From JACQFK01 sp036383955 (GTDB taxonomy: Bacteria > Planctomycetota > MHYJ01 > JACPRB01), in contig DASVNH010000219.1 of assembly GCA_036383955.1 (NCBI GenBank), forward strand, positions 12,120-76,119: a DNA stretch of 64,000 nucleotides. Reading direction: 5' to 3'. Below are positions 25,369-32,007 of the stretch, piece after piece. The position numbers and the translations under genes are program-made. Positions within the stretch are counted from its first letter, which is position 1. Every line of letters starts with the position of its first letter. Below the pieces are notes generated by a model. That model ran no database searches. It was not told the DNA's origin and worked only from the letters and a program-made list of their open reading frames with translations.

Positions 25369-27047
25369 ACCCCGAATCGCGCACGACGATCGCGTTCGCC
25401 GGAACGGCCGTCGGGCTGCTGCTGCTCGTCCTCCTGACCGGCTCGCGCGCCCGCGAGGCCGACGTGTTCACCGCGCAGGGCAAGGCGTTCTATCCGGACT
25501 TCGTCGACCCCCTCAAGGCCACGGCCCTGGAAGTCTGGGACTTCGACGAGACCACCGCGATGGCCAAGCCCTTCCGGGTCGCCTTCGAGGGCGGCCGCTG
25601 GGTGATCCCCTCGCACAGCAACTATCCCGCCGACGCGAAGGAGCGGCTGGCGAAGACGGCGACGGCGGTGATCGACCTGAAGAAGGACCAGATCGCCTCG
25701 ACGACCGAAAAGGACCACGAGTCCCTCGGGGTGGTGGACCCGCAGGACGCGACGGTGACGGGCTCGAAGGGCCGGGGACGTCGGGTCAAATTCTTCGCCG
25801 GCACCACGCCGGCGGCGGACTTCATCTTCGGCAAGGACGCGGGCGACGGGAAGAAGTACGTGCGGATGCCCGGCGACAAGCGGACCTACGTGTCGAAGAC
25901 GCCCGGGGAGATCTCGGCGAAGTTCGAGGACTGGGTGGAGACGGACCTGCTGCAGGCGTCGGCGACGGCGATCCGGCGGGTGGTGATCGACAAGTACTCG
26001 TTCGACGAGGACGCGGGCTCGATCAAGGACCGGCAGGTGAACACGCTGGCGCGCGAGGATTCCTCCAAGCCCTGGACGCTGAGCGAGCTGAAGGACACGG
26101 AGGAAGTGCACACGGACAACGTGAGCGCGATGACGGGCGCGCTCGACGACCTGAAGCTGGCGGGGGTGCGGCCGCGGCCGGGCCTGCTGGCGAAGATGAA
26201 GGACCTGGAGGAGCTGAAGAAGGCGAACCGGGGCCAGGCGATGATGGCGGTGCAGGACCTGGCGTCGCGCGGCTTCTTCCTGACGCGGGACCTGAGCCTG
26301 ATCTGCAACGAAGGCGAGATGACGGTCTCGTGCGACGACGGGATCGTCTACCAGCTGCGCTTCGGCGAGGTGCTCTACGGCACGGGCGACGAGGTGACGG
26401 CCGGCGGCCCGGCGGCGCCGAAGAAGGAAGAGAAAAAAGAAGAGAAGAAAGACGAGAAGAAGCCCGACGACAAGAAGGACGAAAAGAAGAGCGGCACGGA
26501 GAACCGCTACCTCTTCGTGACCGTGCGCTTCGACGCGAGCCTGCTGGGCGCGGCCCCCGCCGAGCCGAAGGCCTACGTCGCCGACCCGGCGAAGAAGCCC
26601 GAGGAGCAGAAGGCCGCCGAGGAGGCCGCCAAGAAAGAGAAAGAGGACTACGAGCGCAAGACGAAGGAGCTCGCGGACAAGGCGGAGGCGGGCAAGAAGC
26701 GCGCCGACAAGCTCGCCACCCGCCTGAGCGAGTGGTACTACGTGATCTCCGGCGAGTCCTTCAAGAAGCTCCGCCTCGACCGCCCCTCGCTCGTCCGCCC
26801 CAAGGCCAAGCCCGAGGACAAGAAGGACGACGGCCACAAGCACGACGAGAAGGACGGCCACAAGCACGACGAGAAGAAGCCCGACGCCGTCAAGCCGCCC
26901 GAGAAAAAGCCCGACGCGCCCAAGCCTCCCGACGAGAAGAAGTCGGACGCCCCGAAGCCCCCCGACGGCGCCAAGCCGGTCGAGGAGAAAAAGCCCGCCG
27001 AGGCCCCCAAGGCCGAGACCCCGAAGCCCGAGGAAAAGAAGCCTTAA
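25365..27047 (+). CDS. DUF4340 domain protein of the Gld-like ABC system
   Basis: 560 residues; ATG overlaps the permease stop (ATGA) and follows AGGAGG. An N-terminal membrane helix (AFAGTAVGLLLLVLLTGS) precedes the DUF4340 part (DPLKATALEVWDFDE; WVIPSHSNYPADAKERLAKTATAVIDL; GDKRTYVSKTPGEISAKFEDWVETDLL). Two strikingly low-complexity insertions follow: a Lys/Glu/Asp tract near residue 355 and a C-terminal region with GHKHDEK repeats and Lys/Pro-rich KKPDAPKPP repeats. DUF4340 proteins regularly accompany GldA/GldFG operons. The tail sequence recurs at 27844-27864. Confidence 0.88.
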   Translation: MNPESRTTIAFAGTAVGLLLLVLLTGSRAREADVFTAQGKAFYPDFVDPLKATALEVWDFDETTAMAKPFRVAFEGGRWVIPSHSNYPADAKERLAKTATAVIDLKKDQIASTTEKDHESLGVVDPQDATVTGSKGRGRRVKFFAGTTPAADFIFGKDAGDGKKYVRMPGDKRTYVSKTPGEISAKFEDWVETDLLQASATAIRRVVIDKYSFDEDAGSIKDRQVNTLAREDSSKPWTLSELKDTEEVHTDNVSAMTGALDDLKLAGVRPRPGLLAKMKDLEELKKANRGQAMMAVQDLASRGFFLTRDLSLICNEGEMTVSCDDGIVYQLRFGEVLYGTGDEVTAGGPAAPKKEEKKEEKKDEKKPDDKKDEKKSGTENRYLFVTVRFDASLLGAAPAEPKAYVADPAKKPEEQKAAEEAAKKEKEDYERKTKELADKAEAGKKRADKLATRLSEWYYVISGESFKKLRLDRPSLVRPKAKPEDKKDDGHKHDEKDGHKHDEKKPDAVKPPEKKPDAPKPPDEKKSDAPKPPDGAKPVEEKKPAEAPKAETPKPEEKKP

Positions 27048-27060
27048 GCCCCCGCTACGG

Positions 27061-27672
27061 TCAGCGCCAGAACCTCCACCAAGGGCGGGGACCGACGTCC
27101 TTGGAATCCATCGGTCGGCTTTCATCTGATCGGTCCTGTACGACCAGGAAGAGCCGCACGCTATAGAAGGACGTCGAGGCAGGCCACGGCATCAAGCCGA
27201 TCGCGGCCTGGAGTCCGGGGTCGGGCTCATTGTTCAGAAGCACTTCATTGATGTTCGTAGTGGGGCCGCGGGCCTGGTACAGCCGGATCCAGTGAGTGCC
27301 CTTGGACAGGACGCGGGCCTTCACCTCGTTCTCCAAAAGCCGGTTGATTGCGGGTATGAACTCCCGCAGGGCGGGGAGTTGGCCTCTCGTCGTGAAGTTG
27401 CCGACGACGACCCGCTTCTTCGTTCCGCCGACGATCCATTCCTCGATGTCGGCCTGGTCCGTCGGAAGGTCCGGAAAGAACGCCGCGAGAAGGACGTGAA
27501 GCGTGCCGGCCACGAAGTTCTCGAAGGCGTCGTCGATCGCTTCATTCCGCGTGGCACCGAATCCGCCGAAGGATTCCACGATCTCCTGGCCGGGACCCGG
27601 GACGAAAAAGGTGTCGAGCTGCACGGAGGAAAGATCCTGGCCGGTTTGCTCGTTGGCCAGGCGGGAGCTCAT
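27061..27672 (-). CDS. DUF6348-like protein, probably 5'-truncated
   Basis: From the only ATG the product is 203 residues, but the same frame stays open upstream to a TAG at 27865-27867. That upstream part reads like protein (PDFILISPLCRWRYAQ, then TTNEALACLFRDHGLSPVVE) without any ATG, GTG or TTG. Motifs such as GFGATRNEAIDDAFENFVAGTLHVLLAAFF recall the DUF6348 family of unknown function. A 21-bp copy of the DUF4340 gene's tail lies at the 5' end of the frame, so the gene probably arrived as a fragment and lost its start. Confidence 0.55.
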   Translation of the reverse strand: MSSRLANEQTGQDLSSVQLDTFFVPGPGQEIVESFGGFGATRNEAIDDAFENFVAGTLHVLLAAFFPDLPTDQADIEEWIVGGTKKRVVVGNFTTRGQLPALREFIPAINRLLENEVKARVLSKGTHWIRLYQARGPTTNINEVLLNNEPDPGLQAAIGLMPWPASTSFYSVRLFLVVQDRSDESRPMDSKDVGPRPWWRFWR

Positions 27673-27843
27673 CTTCAGCCCGCGTGAGGGGAAGGACAGC
27701 CACTCTCCCTCGACAACGGGGGACAGCCCGTGATCGCGGAACAGGCACGCGAGGGCTTCGTTGGTCGTGATGCGTTGAGCATACCGCCAACGGCAGAGCG
27801 GCGAGATCAGAATGAAGTCCGGGACTTGGAGCCGCGAGGCATC

Positions 27844-27864
27844 GAAGCCCGAGGAAGAGAAGCC
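27844..27864. repeat. Second copy of the DUF4340 gene tail
   Basis: These 21 bases match 27023-27043, the end of the DUF4340 gene, at 20 positions. The two copies flank about 800 bp containing the DUF6348-like gene. This looks like a junction left by insertion or recombination between short homologies. Confidence 0.6.
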
Positions 27865-27928
27865 CTAGTCTTCGCGGCCGCTGGGTCTGACGACACTCCG
27901 GCCCTTCGCCTGGTGCGCGATCACGCGG

Positions 27929-28510
27929 CTAAGCCTCCTCCGGGTTGATCCGCAGGTCGCCCAGCGTGATCGAGCGGCTTTCCTTCGCGCCCGTCCGCAG
28001 GAAGCGGAGGGCGAGCTCGGCGGCCACCGCGCAGGTCAGCTGGATCAGGTTGCGGGCGAGGGGGACGTCGCAGGGGTCGCCTTCCGCGGGATCGTTCGGG
28101 ACCCGGTAGCCCTCGTTCCAGCGCGCCTCGCCGTAGCCCGCGAACAGACCCACGTGCAGGCAGGGCGTCGACGCGCAGGCCGTCGTCACGGCCCGGCGCG
28201 CCGCGGAATTGTCGAAGCCGTCGATGACGAGATCGACGTCCTTCAGCAGCTTCGCCGCGTTCTCGGGCGTGAGCTTCTTCGGGACGGCGTCGATCTCCAC
28301 GCCCGCCGCCCGGAAGATCTGGTCTTTCAAGGCCTGGACTTTGAGCGCGCCGACGTCCTCCGTCGTGTAGGTCTGGGTCGCGAGGTTGCGCGCCTCCACG
28401 CGGTCGAAGTCGATGACGCGCAGATGCCCGACGCCCTGCCGCGCGAGGGAGTCGGCGAGGGTGGAGCCGACGGCTCCCGCGCCGCAGACGGCGATCTTCT
28501 TGTCCTTCAT
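27929..28510 (-). CDS. Minimal E1/ThiF-like adenylyltransferase
   Basis: 193 residues comprising essentially the Rossmann adenylation domain of the E1/ThiF/MoeB superfamily. Visible motifs: nucleotide-binding GAGAVGSTLADSLARQGVG, acidic RVIDFDRVEARNLATQ, Lys of the ATP site in GALKVQALKDQI, and DLVIDGFDNSAARRAV. The CxxC zinc pair and the UFD domain of longer E1 enzymes are missing; candidate acceptor cysteines are in CASTPC and PCDVP. It should adenylate the C-terminus of a ubiquitin-like protein. The ATG overlaps the JAB gene stop (ATGA), so it is the last gene of the four-gene coupled set. Confidence 0.88.
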   Translation of the reverse strand: MKDKKIAVCGAGAVGSTLADSLARQGVGHLRVIDFDRVEARNLATQTYTTEDVGALKVQALKDQIFRAAGVEIDAVPKKLTPENAAKLLKDVDLVIDGFDNSAARRAVTTACASTPCLHVGLFAGYGEARWNEGYRVPNDPAEGDPCDVPLARNLIQLTCAVAAELALRFLRTGAKESRSITLGDLRINPEEA

Positions 28511-28842
28511 CGTTCGAAGAGCTTTCTCAAGAGCGCGATCCGCGTCACCTCGGTGTTCACGCCGTCGGCGTCGCAGATCCAGACGCGGACGGCGTCGACG
28601 CAGCGGATCGCCGCGATCAGCGGCTTCCCGAACGAGCCCGCCCAGGCCCGCATCGTCTCGCGGTCCCGCGCGCTCATGCCCGGGACGCCCGGCGGATGCG
28701 TGTGGAAGAAGCCCGCGACGTCCCCCCGCGCCTCCTCGCGGCGGAGGGCCCAGGCGCCGTCCGCGACGACGTGGGCCGCGCCGCCCTCGCGCCAGCGGAC
28801 GAGCCGGCCCGAATCCAGGAGCACCGCCGCCCGCTCGTTCAT
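28507..28842 (-). CDS. JAB/JAMM-domain isopeptidase-like protein
   Basis: 111 residues. The JAMM signature is visible as GFFHTHPPGVPGMSARD, i.e. HxH followed by S-x2-D, which binds zinc; a Glu for the upstream position could be E37 or E38 (RREEARGDVAGF). Family members remove ubiquitin-like modifiers or process their precursors. Coupled by ATGA overlaps on both sides, between the E2-like candidate and the E1-like gene, as in prokaryotic ubiquitin-like cassettes (PRTRC, Bil and related). Confidence 0.88.
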   Translation of the reverse strand: MNERAAVLLDSGRLVRWREGGAAHVVADGAWALRREEARGDVAGFFHTHPPGVPGMSARDRETMRAWAGSFGKPLIAAIRCVDAVRVWICDADGVNTEVTRIALLRKLFER

Positions 28843-29645
28843 TCCTCGTTCCGGACCCACTCGCGCATGACGCCCACCAGGCTGGTCAGGTCGAAGTCGC
28901 GGTCCTGATCGGACAGGCAGATGCCGGCCGAGACGACCGTCAGATCGCGCGCGTCGACGACCGACTCGAAGCTCCGGCCGTCCACGCGGTATCTCACGGT
29001 GAACGCGCCGCGGCGGTCGTCGTAGCCGACCAGCTCCGCGCCGGCGGCCTTCAGGGCGCGCTCCAGGCGCCGCTCGTCGTGGGACTTCTCTTCTTCCTCG
29101 CGGGCTTCGACGGCCTTCCCGAAGGCCGCGCGCTCCGCCGGGACGAGCCCCGCGGAGGCGGGCGCGCTCCGCGCTTCGAAGGCGTCGCGCAGCCGCTTCG
29201 CCTCGGCGGGCCGCTCCGTCCTCTCGTGGAGGAAGAGCGCGCCGTCGAAGCGCACCACCGCCGTGTCGAAGCGGCGCAGGCCCCGCCCCAGCGCGATCGG
29301 CACGAGGCCCTTGATCCGGATCCCCTTCGCGGGAGGCGCGGCCGGAAGGCCGAGCCAGGTCGCTCCGTGGGCGACGGTCGCGACGACCCTCGCCTTCGGG
29401 AAGAGCCCGAGGTAGCGCTTCGACTCCGCCGCGCTCGCCTCCCGCACGATCGAGGCTTCGCGGGGGGACGTCGGCTTCAGCACGTGGAGCCCCGGCCGGG
29501 GATCCTTCACCTTCAGCTCGCACGCGATCCCGGCGATCCGCGCCCGCACCGCCCCGCCGCCCGTCACGGGCGCGATGAACTCGGCGCGGAGGAAGTCGCC
29601 CTCCTCCCGCCCGAAGCGGTCGATCAGGTCGCGCGCGCGGCTCAT
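28839..29645 (-). CDS. Unknown protein with candidate E2-like C-terminal domain
   Basis: 268 residues with no family I can name for certain. The N-terminal two thirds is alpha/beta (residues 1-170). The last 80 residues run helix (HDERRLERALKAAG), several strands (GAFTVRYRVDGRSFESVVD) and then LTVVSAGICLSDQDRDFDLTSLVGVM. The G-x-ICL motif followed by a helix resembles the active-site region of E2/UBC enzymes (G-x-I/V-C-L), although an HPN triad is absent. Its place between TROVE and JAB/E1 genes, with ATGA overlaps at both ends, fits an E2-like or adaptor role. The function is inferred. Confidence 0.6.
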   Translation of the reverse strand: MSRARDLIDRFGREEGDFLRAEFIAPVTGGGAVRARIAGIACELKVKDPRPGLHVLKPTSPREASIVREASAAESKRYLGLFPKARVVATVAHGATWLGLPAAPPAKGIRIKGLVPIALGRGLRRFDTAVVRFDGALFLHERTERPAEAKRLRDAFEARSAPASAGLVPAERAAFGKAVEAREEEEKSHDERRLERALKAAGAELVGYDDRRGAFTVRYRVDGRSFESVVDARDLTVVSAGICLSDQDRDFDLTSLVGVMREWVRNEE

Positions 29646-31078
29646 CCCTTGCGCGCCGGCAACGGCGTCTCCAGGATCTCGATCAGGAGGTCGAGCTTGC
29701 TCGGCCGCGACAGGATCGGGATGAGGTTCGGCAGCGCGTAGTAGTCGCCCTTGAAGTGGAAGGCGTCGAACGCCACGCCCGCCGCCAGGCACTGCTTCTC
29801 CAGGGTGTCGAGCGCCTTGCCGACCTTCACGAAGACCACGTTCGGATCGACCTTCAGGGCCGCGCGGTAGCGCGACAGCGTCTCCACGAAGAACGGCGGC
29901 GCGTTCTCCTCCTCGTCGGTGACGATGACGATCTGCTCGACGGCCTGCTTGCGGCGGAGGAGGGCGTCGACGGCCACCCCGACCGAGGTGTTGCCGTGGG
30001 CCTTGATGCCCATGAACGCCTTCTCCCACTCCCGCAGGTCCGCGCCGGCGGCGGCGACGGGGTAGGCGATGCTGTCGAACGCGTAGACGTGGAACGGGGC
30101 CTCCATGACGCCGGCGACGAGGGCGCCCAGCTTCTGGGCGAGCTCGATCGCCATGTCCATCGATCCCGACTTGTCGACGAGGAGGGCGGTCGAGCGCTTG
30201 ATGGCGCCCTTCGCCTTGACCTGGGACTGGGTGACGGCGTGGAGCTTCTCGGCGAGGGCGTCGTCGACGTCCGCCGCCTTCACGGCCTCCTTGGCCTTGA
30301 AGGCCGAGACGCGCTTGGCGCCCTTGGCCTTCTCGAGCTTCTCCTCGATGAGGGCGCGGACCTCGGGCTGGTCGAGCGCGCCGCGCTTTTGGAGCGACTT
30401 GACGTTGTTGATGAGCTCCTGGGGGGTCATCGTCTCGATGAGCGCGACGAGGACGGATGGGGTCATCTGGGCCACGACCGTCGCCGCGATCCGGTAGGGG
30501 ATCCGGTGCTCGACGATGAGCTTCGCCTGCTCGGCCGGGTCCTTCGACTTGGCGATGGTCTTCAGGACGGCGAGACGGGAGTCGGGCGGCGGCGCGTCGT
30601 CGAAGAGGATGGCCTGGGCGCGCGGGCCGGGCTTGATGTGCAGCACGGCGTAGAGCTCCTTCAGCACCTTGCGGGCCTGGAGCGCGGCGCCGTCGAAGCG
30701 CAGCGGATCGGCCTCGCGCTCGCGCAGGTAGCGCTCGACCTCCGTCTTGAGCGAGCGGGGGACGTTCTTCTTGAGGCCCTTGCGGACGAAGTCGACGACC
30801 CGCCCGACCTGGTAGGGCGGGAGCTCGCGGAGCATGGCGAGGCCGGCGTCGCGGTGGCCGGGGAAGTCGGAGAGGCAGAGCGTGACGACGAAGGTGTCGA
30901 CGTGATCGCGGACGTCGCCGTGATTCCGGTACCAGGCGGCGAGGTGGCCGTAGAACAGGGGATCCTGCTTGACGAGGTCGGCGTGGACGGGATGCGTGTT
31001 CTCGAGCTCGCGGTGCGGCGTGGTGAGGAGCGCGTTGAGGACGCGGAGCCGGAGATCCTGTTCCTGCGGAGTCATCAT
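29642..31078 (-). CDS. TROVE/vWA protein, bacterial Ro60 orthologue
   Basis: 478 residues. Residues 1-260 are helical HEAT-like repeats with TROVE character (YGHLAAWYRNHGDVRDHVDTFVVTLCLSDFPGHRDAGLAMLRELPPYQVGRVVDFV; EHRIPYRIAATVVAQMTPSVLVALIETMTPQELINNVKSLQKRGAL). Residues 295-470 are a von Willebrand A domain with the MIDAS start STALLVDKSGSMDMAIEL, a GNTSVGVAVDAL Thr and IVTDEEENAPPF. Ro60 is a ring that binds Y RNAs and misfolded RNAs and, in Deinococcus, guides PNPase. Three Y-RNA-like RNAs lie immediately upstream on the same strand. Two adjacent ATGs (31078, 31075) are possible starts. Confidence 0.88.
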   Translation of the reverse strand: MMTPQEQDLRLRVLNALLTTPHRELENTHPVHADLVKQDPLFYGHLAAWYRNHGDVRDHVDTFVVTLCLSDFPGHRDAGLAMLRELPPYQVGRVVDFVRKGLKKNVPRSLKTEVERYLREREADPLRFDGAALQARKVLKELYAVLHIKPGPRAQAILFDDAPPPDSRLAVLKTIAKSKDPAEQAKLIVEHRIPYRIAATVVAQMTPSVLVALIETMTPQELINNVKSLQKRGALDQPEVRALIEEKLEKAKGAKRVSAFKAKEAVKAADVDDALAEKLHAVTQSQVKAKGAIKRSTALLVDKSGSMDMAIELAQKLGALVAGVMEAPFHVYAFDSIAYPVAAAGADLREWEKAFMGIKAHGNTSVGVAVDALLRRKQAVEQIVIVTDEEENAPPFFVETLSRYRAALKVDPNVVFVKVGKALDTLEKQCLAAGVAFDAFHFKGDYYALPNLIPILSRPSKLDLLIEILETPLPARKG

Positions 31079-31104
31079 CGGAGAAGTATAGCGGGCGGGC
31101 CGTA

Positions 31105-31261
31105 TCGAGGCGTCCGAGTGAGGACTGCGTTTCTTTCGTTTTTTACCGCGCTCTACCGTTGAGCTACCGACCCGCGTATGGATCGGACGGGAGTTGAACC
31201 CGCTGCCTCGGGGTTGGAAACCCGAACGTTTGTAGGCAATTCCAGGTAGGGGACGCCTCGA
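31105..31261 (-). ncRNA. YrlA-type Y RNA 1 with permuted tRNA-like module
   Basis: About 157 nt. The ends form a perfect 11-bp helix (31251-31261 with 31105-31115, TCGAGGCGTCC and complement). A second helix, GGAATTGC/GCAGTCC, follows an internal loop, then the conserved CCTACAAAC. Inside, read 5' to 3', are an anticodon-like arm (loop TTTCCAA), a T arm with loop TTCAACT, a 7-bp acceptor-like helix (CCGATCC with GGGTCGG) closed by a hexaloop, and a D arm GCTC-AACGGTA-GAGC. The order is that of a circularly permuted tRNA, as described for bacterial YrlA RNAs. It is adjacent to the Ro60-like gene. Confidence 0.85.
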
Positions 31262-31293
31262 CAAGATCCGCCCGGGGTGGCCGCGGGCGGGGC

Positions 31294-31463
31294 GGGTGAA
31301 GACGTCCGAGTCGGGAGTGCTGGCCTTTCGGCCTTCCACTCCCCGACGTCCCGAGCTCGTCGGGACGTGGAGGAGTGGACAGGAGTCGAACCTGCAAGTC
31401 GGGGCTTAGAAAGCCCCGGCATATCCAGTTTGTAGGCATTCCGCGTGGGGGACGTCTCGACCC
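31294..31463 (-). ncRNA. YrlA-type Y RNA 2 with permuted tRNA-like module
   Basis: About 170 nt. The terminal helix pairs 31450-31463 with 31294-31307 (8 bp plus 4 bp around a 2x2 mismatch); the second helix is GGAATGC/GCACTCC, followed by CCTACAAAC. The module has a perfect anticodon-like arm (GGGGC, loop TTTCTAA, GCCCC), a T arm (GCAGG, loop TTCGACT, CCTGT) and an acceptor-like helix CCACTCC/GGAGTGG capped by an extra 9-bp hairpin instead of a free CCA end. The D arm is degenerate, replaced by GGCC-GAAA-GGCC. Confidence 0.82.
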
Positions 31464-31480
31464 GCGCCGCGCGGGATCCG

Positions 31481-31558
31481 GGCCCGTACGAGTTCGGGAA
31501 GCGTTTTGCGCACTAGTCCAATTAGTGTTTGTAGGCTTCCGGCGATGGGGTACGGGCC
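31481..31558 (-). ncRNA. Short Y-like RNA 3 without tRNA-like module
   Basis: About 78 nt. The terminal helix is GGCCCGTAC/GTACGGGCC (31550-31558 with 31481-31489); the second helix GGAAGC/GCTTCC follows the internal loop, then CCTACAAAC. Only a small hairpin (CACTA, loop, TAGTG) replaces the tRNA-like module. The helices keep their place while the sequence differs from the two longer RNAs, which is covariation supporting one RNA family. Confidence 0.75.
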
Positions 31559-31600
31559 TGGGCCCCGCGGGGGGCTTGTCGGGATCTCATTTTCAAAGAG

Positions 31601-31637
31601 CGGGCCGAGCCGGTTTTTCGCGGGCCGGCTCGGCCCG
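31601..31637 (-). terminator. Strong hairpin, probable terminator of the small Ubl-like gene
   Basis: Arms CGGGCCGAGCCGG and complement (13 bp, 31601-31613 and 31625-31637) lie 7 bp past the stop of the 74-residue gene. The minus-strand tail is CTCTTTG, only a weak T run, so readthrough into the Y RNA region is possible. Confidence 0.6.
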
Positions 31638-31643
31638 TTGTGT

Positions 31644-31868
31644 TCAACCGAAGACCGCTTCGGGGCGGACCGTGAGATTGCCCGTCCGGTGGCGCTCCAC
31701 GACGTACGGGCGGAACTCCCGGGGCGAGACGTCGAAGTGACGCGCGAGCGCTTCCCGCACGTCGTCGTCCGACATGTTCGCCTTCAGCATCAGGTCCTCG
31801 AGCGTCAGGTCGTACGACTTGCCGTCGTAGCGCACGTGGACCGTCAGGGTCTTTCCGAAGAGTGCCAT
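31644..31868 (-). CDS. Candidate ubiquitin-like (beta-grasp) modifier
   Basis: 74 residues with GAGAAG five bases before the ATG. The predicted order is beta hairpin (KTLTVHVRYDGKSYDLTLEDL), helix (SDDDVREALARHFD), and further strands (FRPYVVERHRTGNLTVRPEAVFG), ending exactly in Gly. Size, order and terminal Gly resemble PRTRC protein C and other small prokaryotic ubiquitin-like proteins, and E1-like, JAB and possible E2-like genes are encoded just downstream. A terminal single Gly rather than GG is unusual. Homology is inferred, not shown. Confidence 0.6.
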   Translation of the reverse strand: MALFGKTLTVHVRYDGKSYDLTLEDLMLKANMSDDDVREALARHFDVSPREFRPYVVERHRTGNLTVRPEAVFG

Positions 31869-31928
31869 CGTGTCTTCTCAAACACGGCGGGGGCGGGAAG
31901 GTTCAAGGAAAAAAATGGGAGAGGAACC

Positions 31929-32007
31929 CTAGTGGTGAGTCAACTTTGATTCCGCGGGTTGCGCCCGAAGGGGGCAACCCGCGGAATCAAGTCAGTCGAA
32001 CCACTAG
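31929..32007. repeat. CTAG-bounded palindromic element
   Basis: A 79-bp element bounded by CTAG at both ends (CTAGTGGT and ACCACTAG) with an inner inverted repeat TTGATTCCGCGGGTTGC and its complement around a GCCCGAAGGG core. The right CTAG forms the TAG stop of the adjacent minus-strand gene. The layout parallels the element at 14958-15095. Confidence 0.75.

Noticed and set aside
28507..28842. Type 6 CBASS or Bil system
   Set aside because: No cyclase/effector pair and no classical Ubl-fused genes are adjacent; E1-JAB linkage alone is not enough for those names.
31164..31439. Ordinary tRNA genes (anticodon-like TCT and TCC loops)
   Set aside because: The acceptor halves are in the wrong order and the 5' half follows the 3' half; with the flanking helices they fit Y RNA modules, not tRNAs.
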